From contig CAVOEV010000054.1 in the NCBI GenBank assembly GCA_963694825.1, positions 1 to 21,491 on the forward strand: a DNA stretch of 21,491 bases, given 5' to 3'. Shown one piece after another: positions 1 to 6,794 of the stretch (positions within the stretch are counted from its first letter, which is position 1; each line of letters opens with the position of its first letter). Below the pieces are notes generated by a model. The model made no database searches, was not told where the DNA came from, and saw only the letters and a program-made list of their open reading frames with translations. This DNA comes from UBA8437 sp963694825 (GTDB lineage: Bacteria > Planctomycetota > Planctomycetia > Planctomycetales > Planctomycetaceae). Made by a program: the position numbers and the translations under genes.

Positions 1-14
1 TCGAAACGAGTGTG

Positions 15-1550
15 ATGTCGGAATCGGTGCCTAATGGCGATCGTGCTGGCGAGCCCGCTCGAGGGTCTGGTCGTCGTCGGCGTCGTTCGTTGATTCGGGT
101 GACTGTTCCGATTCAGCCATCGACGGGTATCGAGCGTCTTCGCCGCAGTCTGCGGGGGAGCAGTTTCGGAGCTGTCGTCAGCGTGGCGACTCACGTATTG
201 ATCCTGACCGTATTGAGTTGGTTCTTGTTGGACACCGAAGGTTTGTTCCCCGAAGAACCTCTTGATCTCCGCTGGCTGACGGCACGAGAAGTCGAACAAA
301 AGCAGTCATCTCGGGCTCCGGTCCGGATTGCATCGGTCCCCGACGGCACTCCGACTCCGTTGCCACCTCCGGTCCCGGACCCCAAGCCACCGATGCCGTT
401 GACTCGGAACCGTCCATCGGTCAAGCCGATCGGTGTGGCGGGTCGATTGGCGATGCGGACACCGGAGTTGAAGCGGAAGCTGATGCTGGAGATCGACGAG
501 GGTGGCAAGAGCGACCTGGCGGTCCGAAGTGCTCTGGGGTGGTTTGTTCGGCAGCAGTTGCCTGGTGGGAACTGGCGGTTGCACGAGGGTTACCCGGACG
601 CCGGCCGCCGGACGGCTCGGACGGACACGGGAGCCACTTCGTTGGCGTTACTTGCATTTCTGGGTGCCGGATTCAACCACACCGAAGGCGAGCACAAGCA
701 GACGGTGGCAGGTGGGATCGACTGGCTGGTTGGTCAGCAGCGATCCGATGGCAACCTGTTCGACATCGACGAGTTCGGCCGCGAGGAATCGTTTTATGCC
801 CATTCGATGGCGACGATCGCATTGTGTGAAGCGGTGGCATTGACTTCGGACCGTCGTTTGCGTGAATCGGCGAAGCGGGCGGTGGATTACCTGGTTGCCA
901 CACAGCAGCCGACCGTCGGAGGCTGGAAGTATCAGCCTCAGACTCCGCTGACTCGTGGCGACCTGTCGGTCACCGGCTGGGCGTTGATGGCCTTGCACAC
1001 GGCTCGGATTGCTGACATCGACGTGCCCGAGCAATCGTTTTTTCTGGCGTCGACGTTTCTGGACAGTGTGGAGGTCGAGGATGGTGCCAGGTACAGGTAC
1101 GAGCCGGAGTTTGGAGTTTCGCGGGCGATGACGGCCGAGGGTCTGTTGTGTCGTCAGTGGTTGGGTTGGCCTCGCGAGCATCCGTCATTGGAGAGTGGCT
1201 GGCGGTACCTGTTGGGCGAGCGGCACAGGCCGTTTTGGGACGGCGGACGCCGGAACGTCTACGCTTGGTACTACACGGCTCAGGTGTTGCACAACATGGG
1301 TGGCTCGGAGTGGGAGGCTTGGTATCGAGCGGTCCGCGACCAGATCGTTTCGAACCAGATGCGGGTGGGTAGTACTCGCAAGGGGATGGATGTCCGAGGC
1401 AGTTGGCATCCGGCTCGGCCACGCGGTCAAGCGGAAGAGAAGTCCGACATTGCAGGACGTCTGTATTTGGCCGCGATGTGCGTATTGGTTCTGGAGACTC
1501 CGTATCGCCACGTGAGTGTGTACGAGGTGAATGAGTTGCCAGACCGGTGA
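15..1550 (+). CDS. Membrane-anchored prenyltransferase/squalene-oxidase-repeat (alpha-toroid) protein
   Basis: The protein is about 511 residues. The N-terminus is Arg-rich (RRRRR at about 20-24), followed by one hydrophobic helix at about 51-72 (VVSVATHVLILTVLSWFLL), a Pro-rich linker at about 112-135, and a C-terminal region of repeated helical units. The repeats have the look of squalene-hopene-cyclase/prenyltransferase toroids: ALGWFVRQQLPGGNW, GIDWLVGQQRSDGN, AVDYLVATQQPTVGGWKY and SVTGWALMALHTA. I see no DxDD cyclase motif, so a catalytic cyclase is unlikely; a binding or scaffold role at the membrane is inferred. The basic residues before the helix suggest the toroid lies outside the cytoplasm. 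GTG at 12 directly precedes the chosen ATG at 15. The frame stays open to the window edge, so an upstream start cannot be excluded. Its role is unknown. Confidence 0.8.
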   Translation: MSESVPNGDRAGEPARGSGRRRRRSLIRVTVPIQPSTGIERLRRSLRGSSFGAVVSVATHVLILTVLSWFLLDTEGLFPEEPLDLRWLTAREVEQKQSSRAPVRIASVPDGTPTPLPPPVPDPKPPMPLTRNRPSVKPIGVAGRLAMRTPELKRKLMLEIDEGGKSDLAVRSALGWFVRQQLPGGNWRLHEGYPDAGRRTARTDTGATSLALLAFLGAGFNHTEGEHKQTVAGGIDWLVGQQRSDGNLFDIDEFGREESFYAHSMATIALCEAVALTSDRRLRESAKRAVDYLVATQQPTVGGWKYQPQTPLTRGDLSVTGWALMALHTARIADIDVPEQSFFLASTFLDSVEVEDGARYRYEPEFGVSRAMTAEGLLCRQWLGWPREHPSLESGWRYLLGERHRPFWDGGRRNVYAWYYTAQVLHNMGGSEWEAWYRAVRDQIVSNQMRVGSTRKGMDVRGSWHPARPRGQAEEKSDIAGRLYLAAMCVLVLETPYRHVSVYEVNELPDR

Positions 1551-1659
1551 TGTGGGTGTTGGCGGCTTGTGGTCGGGTTTGGGGTTTGCAGTCTTCGGAT
1601 CGCCCGTCAAAATGCCTCGTCCGCCAGTTTGCACATTCTGAATAATCGGTTGCCCAGTC

Positions 1660-3159
1660 ATGGATGCCGTTGCCAAGCTGTTGCCGTCTGATCGCAGGGT
1701 CTTGCGCGTATCGGGTTTCGAGCGACCGGGTATGGTTGGTCCGCTGCCGGGCTCTCGATCGGCTCACCTGGTTGGCATTTGCGGTTCGGGCATGCAGGCG
1801 TTGGCCGAGTTGTTGACGGGGACGGGTTGGAGTGTGAGTGGTTCGGACGAGCGGGCTGTGGGGGGTGTGATCGGGTCGTTGGGTCGAGTGTCCGGTCGAA
1901 GCGGGGCTGTGGCGGGCATCCATCGGGGTCACCGTGGAAGTCACTTGCCATTGAATTCGGACGTATTGGTCTACAGCCGGGCGATTGGTGCGGGGAACGT
2001 CGAGCGAATCCGAGCCACCAGTCTGGGGATACCTCAGTTTTCGTACAGCCAGATGTTGGGTCGTCTGATGTCGGATCGGGTTGGCGTGTCGATTGCGGGG
2101 ACACATGGCAAGAGCACGACGACTGCGATGTTGGCGGTGTTGTTGGAATCGGCGGGCTGCAGTCCATCGGCGGTGATTGGAGCGAGGCTGATCGACGGTT
2201 CGAGCAGTGGTTGGTCTGGTGTTGGAGATTTACTGGTGGTCGAGAGTTGCGAGTATCGTCGCAGTTTTCTGGACCTGTCCCCTCGGCACGCGGTAATCAC
2301 GGGGATCGAGCCGGACCATTTCGATTGTTTTGCATCGTTGGGCGAGTCGACCGAGGCGTTTGGTGGTTTCGCGAGTTCGATCGAGGAATCAGGTGTGTTG
2401 CTGGTACCAGCCGGTTGCGGTGCGTCGTCGAGAGCGGCTCGTCGTTCGCGTGCCCGGGTGAAGACATTTGGTCGCAGCCGTTGGTCGGACTGGATGGCGT
2501 CCGACGTGCGATCCGCGGGCGGGGGCAGTCGATTCCGTCTGCTTCACCGTGGCGAGTTTGTAACCGGGATCACGGTGCCAGTGCCCGGTTCTCACAACGT
2601 CGACAATGCGTTGGCGGCTGTGGCGATGGCGTGCGAGTTGGGAGTCGATCCGGAATCTGTACGCGACGGGATGCTTGCGTACGGCGGTCTGTGTCGTCGG
2701 TTCCAGATCATGGATCCGATGGACCGGTGGCCGGGCGTGGTATTGGTCGACGATTACGCTCATCACCCGACCGCCATCCGAGCGACTCTCGAGACGGCTC
2801 GTTCGACGTTTGGCCCCGGGCGGTTGTGGTGTGCATTTGAGCCACACCAGGTGTCTCGCACCGAGGCGCTGATGGACGAGTTTGCCTCGAGTCTGAGTCT
2901 GGCGGATCGGGTGTTGGTGTTACCGGTCTTTGCAGCTCGCGAGCAGACGGATCGGGTTGAGTCTGTGAGTTGCGAGTTGGCTGACAGGGTGGCTTGGTTG
3001 CAGGAATCCGGGCGGGGGTGCTGGGGTTCGACGGCCCGCTTCGTCCCCTCTCTTGACCGTCTCGTTGCGACTTTAGACGATGAGACTCGGCCGGGGGACG
3101 TGTTGATTACGATGGGGGCCGGCGACATCGATCGGATACACCATGAGTTCACTTGCTGA
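1660..3159 (+). CDS. murC: UDP-N-acetylmuramate--L-alanine ligase (MurC)
   Basis: MurC adds L-alanine to UDP-MurNAc with ATP, the first peptide step of cytoplasmic peptidoglycan precursor synthesis. The 499-residue protein has the whole Mur-ligase order: a nucleotide-binding start HLVGICGSGMQALAELL (about 36-52), the ATP P-loop GTHGKSTTT (147-155), an ESCEYRRSFLDL segment where many MurCs carry EADESD, GIEPDHFD, the GSHNVDNALAA motif, DDYAHHPTAI (364-373), FEPHQVSRTEAL, and a C-terminal GAGDI. The order and spacing make MurC much likelier than MurD, MurE, MurF or Mpl. About 33 residues precede the usual MurC start, and no clear ribosome binding site lies before ATG 1660, so an internal start is possible. 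The 3' end overlaps murB by 17 bases, which suggests one transcript. Confidence 0.94.
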   Translation: MDAVAKLLPSDRRVLRVSGFERPGMVGPLPGSRSAHLVGICGSGMQALAELLTGTGWSVSGSDERAVGGVIGSLGRVSGRSGAVAGIHRGHRGSHLPLNSDVLVYSRAIGAGNVERIRATSLGIPQFSYSQMLGRLMSDRVGVSIAGTHGKSTTTAMLAVLLESAGCSPSAVIGARLIDGSSSGWSGVGDLLVVESCEYRRSFLDLSPRHAVITGIEPDHFDCFASLGESTEAFGGFASSIEESGVLLVPAGCGASSRAARRSRARVKTFGRSRWSDWMASDVRSAGGGSRFRLLHRGEFVTGITVPVPGSHNVDNALAAVAMACELGVDPESVRDGMLAYGGLCRRFQIMDPMDRWPGVVLVDDYAHHPTAIRATLETARSTFGPGRLWCAFEPHQVSRTEALMDEFASSLSLADRVLVLPVFAAREQTDRVESVSCELADRVAWLQESGRGCWGSTARFVPSLDRLVATLDDETRPGDVLITMGAGDIDRIHHEFTC

Positions 3160-4021
3160 CTTCAGTGACATCACACAGTGCGATCGGTCTCTTGCCGAGT
3201 GGACCTGGTTGAAGGTTGGCGGTCCGGCCGAGTACCTGATCGAGCCACGATCGATTGACGAGTTGTCTGCGGTGGTGCGTTGTTGTCGCGAGTCGGACAT
3301 TCCGTGTCGCGTATTGGGCAGCGGTTCGAATCTGCTGGTACGAGACGAGGGCATAGGCGGAGTGGTGTTGCGGTTGTCTGGTGAGGCTTTTGGTGGGATT
3401 GCGATCGAGGGCACGATGGTCACGGCCGGTGCCGGCACGTTGTTGTCTCATGTCATCTCGCACACGGTCCGGGCTGGCCTGGTCGGCCTGGAGACTTTGG
3501 TTGGAATTCCCGGCACGGTGGGTGGTGCGTTGCGGGGCAATGCGGGAGGCCGCAGTGGGGACGTGGGGCAGAGTGTCGAGAGTGTCACGGTGATGACGGC
3601 CAGTGGCGAGCAGTTCACTCGGACCGAGGACGAGTTGTCGTTCGGGTATCGCCACAGCAGCATCAACGAGCTGGTGGTTCTCGAATGCACCTTCAAGTTG
3701 TCATCGGGCGACATCGACAAAACGCTCAAGAGAATGCGAAAGCTGTGGATCATGCGCAAGGCGACTCAGCCGATGGTTCACCAATCGGCCGGTTGCATTT
3801 TCAAGAATCCTCGAGGCATCAGTGCCGGCAGCCTGATCGAGCAGGCTGGGTTGAAGGGGGATTCGGTGGGTGGAGCCGAGATCAGTGACCGGCACGCCAA
3901 TTTTATCGTGACGACTCCCGAGGCCACTTCGAGTGACGTGTTGGAGTTGATCGATCGAGCGCGTGGTCGAGTGACCGAGCAGTTTGGTGTTGATCTGGAG
4001 CTGGAAATCGGCATCTGGTAA
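3143..4021 (+). CDS. murB: UDP-N-acetylenolpyruvoylglucosamine reductase (MurB)
   Basis: MurB is the FAD-dependent enzyme that reduces UDP-GlcNAc-enolpyruvate to UDP-MurNAc with NADPH. At 292 residues the length fits the family. The FAD-binding part is seen as LKVGGPAEYLIEP, LGSGSNLLVRDEGIGGVVLRL and LVGIPGTVGGALRGNAGG. The substrate Tyr/Arg pair lies in FGYRHSS (Tyr169, Arg170). The catalytic loop reads SAGCIFKNP, with Cys218 where the E. coli enzyme has the proton-donating Ser, and the chain ends LELEIGIW, with Glu288 as the probable last catalytic acid. The ATG lies inside the end of murC (17-base overlap), and ddl starts 9 bases after the stop, so translation is probably coupled along murC-murB-ddl. 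Confidence 0.95.
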   Translation: MSSLADFSDITQCDRSLAEWTWLKVGGPAEYLIEPRSIDELSAVVRCCRESDIPCRVLGSGSNLLVRDEGIGGVVLRLSGEAFGGIAIEGTMVTAGAGTLLSHVISHTVRAGLVGLETLVGIPGTVGGALRGNAGGRSGDVGQSVESVTVMTASGEQFTRTEDELSFGYRHSSINELVVLECTFKLSSGDIDKTLKRMRKLWIMRKATQPMVHQSAGCIFKNPRGISAGSLIEQAGLKGDSVGGAEISDRHANFIVTTPEATSSDVLELIDRARGRVTEQFGVDLELEIGIW

Positions 4022-4030
4022 GACGCCGCC

Positions 4031-5131
4031 GTGTCGACTCGGGTCCAGCCAATCCACCCGCCCATCGTTCCCGATGGGCTTGGTGTCGTTTCGCGTGTCA
4101 GCGTTCTCGCCGGTGGCGATTCTCCGGAACGCGAGATCAGCTTGGCGAGTGGCCGGGCGGTGGTCGCTGCTTTGAGCGGGTGGGGCGAGCTGTGCGGGTG
4201 GGCAGGAAGCATCCGCGAGATCGACCCGTCGTTGGAGCGAGTTTCGGAGTGTGATTGGCAGCCTGGCGAGGTGGCCGTGTTGGCGTTACATGGTCCGGGC
4301 GGTGAAGACGGCCGGATTCAGTCCGAGCTCGACACACTTGGCGTGGTGTACACCGGTTGTGGCGTCGAGGCATCGCGGCGGGCGTTCAGCAAGAGTCGTG
4401 CGAAGGCCTGTTTCGAAGCGGCCGGTGTACCGACTCCAGAGGCAGTCGTTCTGGAACGCGGCTACGATCCGGCCGCAGTCGCCGGGCTGGTGGCTGGATG
4501 GAGTCTACCTCTGGTCGTCAAGCCGGACACTCAGGGAAGCAGCCTCGGCGTGTGTCTGGTCGAGATTCCATCGGAGTTTCCACGGGCATTGGAGTCGGCA
4601 TTTTCGTTGAGTGATTCGGTGCTGGTGGAACGAGCGGTTGTGGGCGAGGAGTGGACGGTGGGATGGCTGGACGACTGGCCTTTGCCGGCGACGCTGATCA
4701 AGACGCCCCGCGGTTTATTTGATTTCGAGGCGAAGTACCGGGACGAGCGGACGGAGACGAATTTCCCGGAACTGGTTCCGGGATCGACGGCAGCGAGGGT
4801 GCTGGACGTATCGGGCCGTGCCTGCCGTTCGATTGGGACTCGGGGCCTGGTGCGGGTTGACGTGATGGTTGACGCATGGGGGAGTCCGTGGGTGCTTGAG
4901 GTGAACACGATTCCGGGCCTGACCGATCACAGCCTGGTGCCTCGAGCCGCAGCTGACATCGGAGTCGATCTGGGCCAACTGGTCTGCCACATGATCGTTT
5001 CGGCTCTCAGTGCTCCGCACCATTCCTCGCGGTTGTCATATCCGTCAGGACCAGATGCCCGGGTGACAGCGTCGGCTGGTTTCCCGAACGCCGACTTGCG
5101 GTCGAGTGGTTCGGTTGCCGAAGTCAATTGA
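4031..5131 (+). CDS. ddl: D-alanine--D-alanine ligase
   Basis: Ddl is an ATP-grasp enzyme that makes the D-Ala-D-Ala dipeptide for peptidoglycan. The 366-residue product shows the N-terminal signature AGGDSPEREISLASG, LHGPGGEDGRIQ with the LGVVYTGCGVEAS segment, the ATP-binding KPDTQGSSLGV, the central grasp domain, and EVNTIPGLTDHSLVP near the end (Asn292 as the probable Mg ligand). A tail of about 40 residues after the catalytic core, rich in Ser, Pro and Gly, goes beyond the usual family end and has no recognisable motif. Translation most likely begins at GTG 4031, 9 bases after the murB stop; I see no strong ribosome binding site, so coupling to murB is likely. Context with murC, murB and an ftsQ-like gene agrees with a dcw cluster. 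Confidence 0.94.
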   Translation: MSTRVQPIHPPIVPDGLGVVSRVSVLAGGDSPEREISLASGRAVVAALSGWGELCGWAGSIREIDPSLERVSECDWQPGEVAVLALHGPGGEDGRIQSELDTLGVVYTGCGVEASRRAFSKSRAKACFEAAGVPTPEAVVLERGYDPAAVAGLVAGWSLPLVVKPDTQGSSLGVCLVEIPSEFPRALESAFSLSDSVLVERAVVGEEWTVGWLDDWPLPATLIKTPRGLFDFEAKYRDERTETNFPELVPGSTAARVLDVSGRACRSIGTRGLVRVDVMVDAWGSPWVLEVNTIPGLTDHSLVPRAAADIGVDLGQLVCHMIVSALSAPHHSSRLSYPSGPDARVTASAGFPNADLRSSGSVAEVN

Positions 5132-5221
5132 TACGGCGGCGTGTCGCGGCTTCGAGGCGTCTGCTGGGTGGTTTGGGCAGCCAGTCGTGATTCGGTTTTC
5201 GATCCGGGTCTATTTTGTGTC

Positions 5222-5226
5222 GGGAG
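5222..5226 (+). promoter_or_regulatory. Ribosome binding site (GGGAG) fixing the ftsQ-like start
   Basis: GGGAG lies 6 bases before ATG 5233. This favours that ATG over the in-frame TTG at 5215 and the GTG at 5230, which would be only 3 bases from it. Confidence 0.55.
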
Positions 5227-5232
5227 CGTGTG

Positions 5233-6171
5233 ATGGTCGAATCGAAGACGAATCGCGAGTCGGATGGTGTTTCGGTGAGTGGAGCAGTTGGGATCAGGTC
5301 GTTGTTGTGGCGGCCTCGGGTCCTGCTGCTGGTCGGCTTGGCATTGGTGGCCACGGTGGTTGTGCCGAAGGTCTTGGAGAGTGTTCCCGAGTTGGGTGAC
5401 CGTCCGGAGTACGAGTTGCGTGTTGAAGCGGTCGAGTTGGTTCCGTCGCCTCCGGGTTGGGTTCCGGACCGTTTCTTGGGCGAAGTGGTGTCATCGGACT
5501 TGTGGCCTCAGTTGGGATCTTCGGTGTTCACGCCGGATCTGGCGAAGCGGGTGTCCGAATCATTTGCGGCTCGGGCGTGGGTGTCTGAGGTTGTGCGGGT
5601 CGAGCGTCGGGTTCCGTCGGGCGTGATGGTACGACTGGTGTACCGTCGTCCGGTGGCTTGGATCGAGACGTCTGGTTTGCCGGTGGCGGTGGATGTGGGT
5701 GGAGTACGATTGCCACGCGAGGATTTGCAGGGTGAGTCGGGCGTGGACTATCCGGTTGTCCGCGGCATAACGAGTGAGGCTCCGGCGGCCGACGCCCAGG
5801 TGTGGGATGATCCGGCGGTCCAGGCTTCGGCTCGGTTGGCCGACGAGTTGGGATTGCACTGGGCTGAGTTCGGTTTGTCGGCGATCGTGGTGCGTCCGGG
5901 CCGGGACAAGGACGGCGGCCCGGTGTTCTTGGAGTTGTTGACACGTGGTGGCTCTCGGGTGATGTGGGGTCGTCCGCCCGGGACGCGTCATCCGGGCGAG
6001 TTGACGGTGCGGCAGAAGATTGGCCGCATCGAGCAGTTCATTTCGCACTTCGAATCGCTTGATCCTCCCGACGGGCCGTACGAGATCAACATTCGTCATT
6101 GGCGAGAGATCATTTATCGGCCGTTGAAATCCGAAAGTGCCCGGCGGATGACGTTGCGTGTGGTGCGTTGA
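5233..6171 (+). CDS. ftsQ: FtsQ/DivIB-like cell division protein
   Basis: FtsQ is a bitopic inner-membrane protein of the divisome that links the septal synthase proteins through a periplasmic POTRA plus beta domain. From ATG 5233 the product is 312 residues: a short cytoplasmic N-terminus, one transmembrane helix at about 29-46 (PRVLLLVGLALVATVVV), and a large extracytoplasmic part. The FtsQ domain is suggested by VRVERRVPSGVMVRLVYRRPVAWIE, then a VDVGGVRLP stretch and YPVVRG, matching the family pattern of a substitution-prone POTRA end followed by R.PVA and VD..G. The end is basic. Similarity is clearer in layout and position than in sequence, but the place right after murC-murB-ddl strongly supports the call. 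No ftsA or ftsZ follows. Confidence 0.8.
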   Translation: MVESKTNRESDGVSVSGAVGIRSLLWRPRVLLLVGLALVATVVVPKVLESVPELGDRPEYELRVEAVELVPSPPGWVPDRFLGEVVSSDLWPQLGSSVFTPDLAKRVSESFAARAWVSEVVRVERRVPSGVMVRLVYRRPVAWIETSGLPVAVDVGGVRLPREDLQGESGVDYPVVRGITSEAPAADAQVWDDPAVQASARLADELGLHWAEFGLSAIVVRPGRDKDGGPVFLELLTRGGSRVMWGRPPGTRHPGELTVRQKIGRIEQFISHFESLDPPDGPYEINIRHWREIIYRPLKSESARRMTLRVVR

Positions 6172-6196
6172 GTGGCGGGGTGAGCTTGATGTCTGC

Positions 6197-6226
6197 TTGA
6201 CCCTGTTTGGTTTTCGAGTGTCTAAT
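6197..6226 (+). promoter_or_regulatory. Candidate sigma-70 promoter for the 100-residue protein
   Basis: TTGACC (6197-6202) and TCTAAT (6221-6226) are separated by 18 bases, one mismatch from consensus in each box, in otherwise GC-rich sequence. It lies in the gap after ftsQ and about 49 bases before the next ATG. It shares its -35 box with the stronger promoter at 6672. Found by eye only. Confidence 0.5.
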
Positions 6227-6274
6227 GTCGCTGCTGGTTGGCATCCTGAACCGAGTTGGTAGGAGTGCGGGCTG

Positions 6275-6577
6275 ATGGCTGAGCGACGGGTCGAGGACAT
6301 GCCATTGCGTGACGTGTTCACCGAGGCCGAGCGTTTGACGCGTGAGTTGGTCGACCATCTCGAGAACGGGTTTCTTCCCAATGTGAATGATTTGAAGGAG
6401 CTGGTCGAGGTGGACGAGATGGGAATTGGTTCTGACGATGTCAACGACGTGACGGTCCGCAACCAGTCGGCCCAGTTGCTCGAACGGGCCCGTTTCGCCG
6501 ACCGGCTGTATTCTCGATTTGACCAGTGCGTCGAGGCGATCGACGACAAGGTCTCACGGATCACGATGGGCGAGTGA
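6275..6577 (+). CDS. Small acidic helical protein of unknown function
   Basis: I do not recognise this 100-residue protein. It is acidic and predicted almost wholly helical by eye, with heptad-like hydrophobic spacing in AERLTRELVDHLENGFLP and in RNQSAQLLERARFADRLYSRF, so a helical bundle or short coiled coil is plausible. There is no signal peptide, transmembrane segment or Cys/His cluster. ATG 6275 is well supported by AGGAG at 6261-6265, 9 bases upstream, and by a candidate promoter at 6197-6226. Coding character is good (no stop, codon use like its neighbours). It sits between the ftsQ-like gene and a Ser/Thr kinase with its own promoter, so it is probably monocistronic. A cytoplasmic adaptor or regulator is possible, but nothing in the sequence proves it. 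Confidence 0.75.
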   Translation: MAERRVEDMPLRDVFTEAERLTRELVDHLENGFLPNVNDLKELVEVDEMGIGSDDVNDVTVRNQSAQLLERARFADRLYSRFDQCVEAIDDKVSRITMGE

Positions 6578-6671
6578 GTTTGTGATCGAGACTGTGGTGG
6601 GCCGTGGTTGTCGGCGAGTCGGTTGGAGCCTGGCTGAATCGGTCTGAAGTTTCCGTGAGGTGGGAATTGTT

Positions 6672-6699
6672 TTGACCGTCCTGCGGTGTCGGCTATAAT
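6672..6699 (+). promoter_or_regulatory. Near-consensus sigma-70 promoter for the Ser/Thr kinase
   Basis: TTGACC (6672-6677), a 16-base spacer and a perfect TATAAT (6694-6699). A start of transcription near 6706 would give a 5' leader of about 60-90 bases before the kinase gene. It is the best promoter match I found in the window. Confidence 0.75.
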
Positions 6700-6714
6700 G
6701 AGTTAGCCTGTCAC

Positions 6715-6720
6715 AGGAGG
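6715..6720 (+). promoter_or_regulatory. Perfect AGGAGG ribosome-binding-type site, misplaced relative to the kinase start
   Basis: A full anti-Shine-Dalgarno complement lies just after the predicted transcription start but 47 bases before TTG 6768 and 74 bases before ATG 6795 of the kinase. TTG codons at 6725 and 6731 lie at usable distances and open a different 55-codon frame ending at 6892. It may serve a leader peptide or an earlier, now-shifted start. Confidence 0.45.
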
Positions 6721-6794
6721 TCGGTTGTTCTTGCCGACCGGCGTCCGATTCTTGGCCGCCCGCACCGTTGTCAGCAGCACTCGCTCGCACAGTC

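Noticed and set aside
970..2106. Long minus-strand open frame of 378 codons
   Set aside because: It lies antisense to the toroid gene and murC, its translation is low-complexity Thr/Pro/Arg/His, and it has no motif. It follows from GC-rich, stop-poor antisense sequence.
5560..6564. Minus-strand open frame of 334 codons opposite the ftsQ-like and small helical genes
   Set aside because: The plus-strand genes have ribosome binding sites and a promoter; the antisense product is Ser/Arg/His-rich without features.
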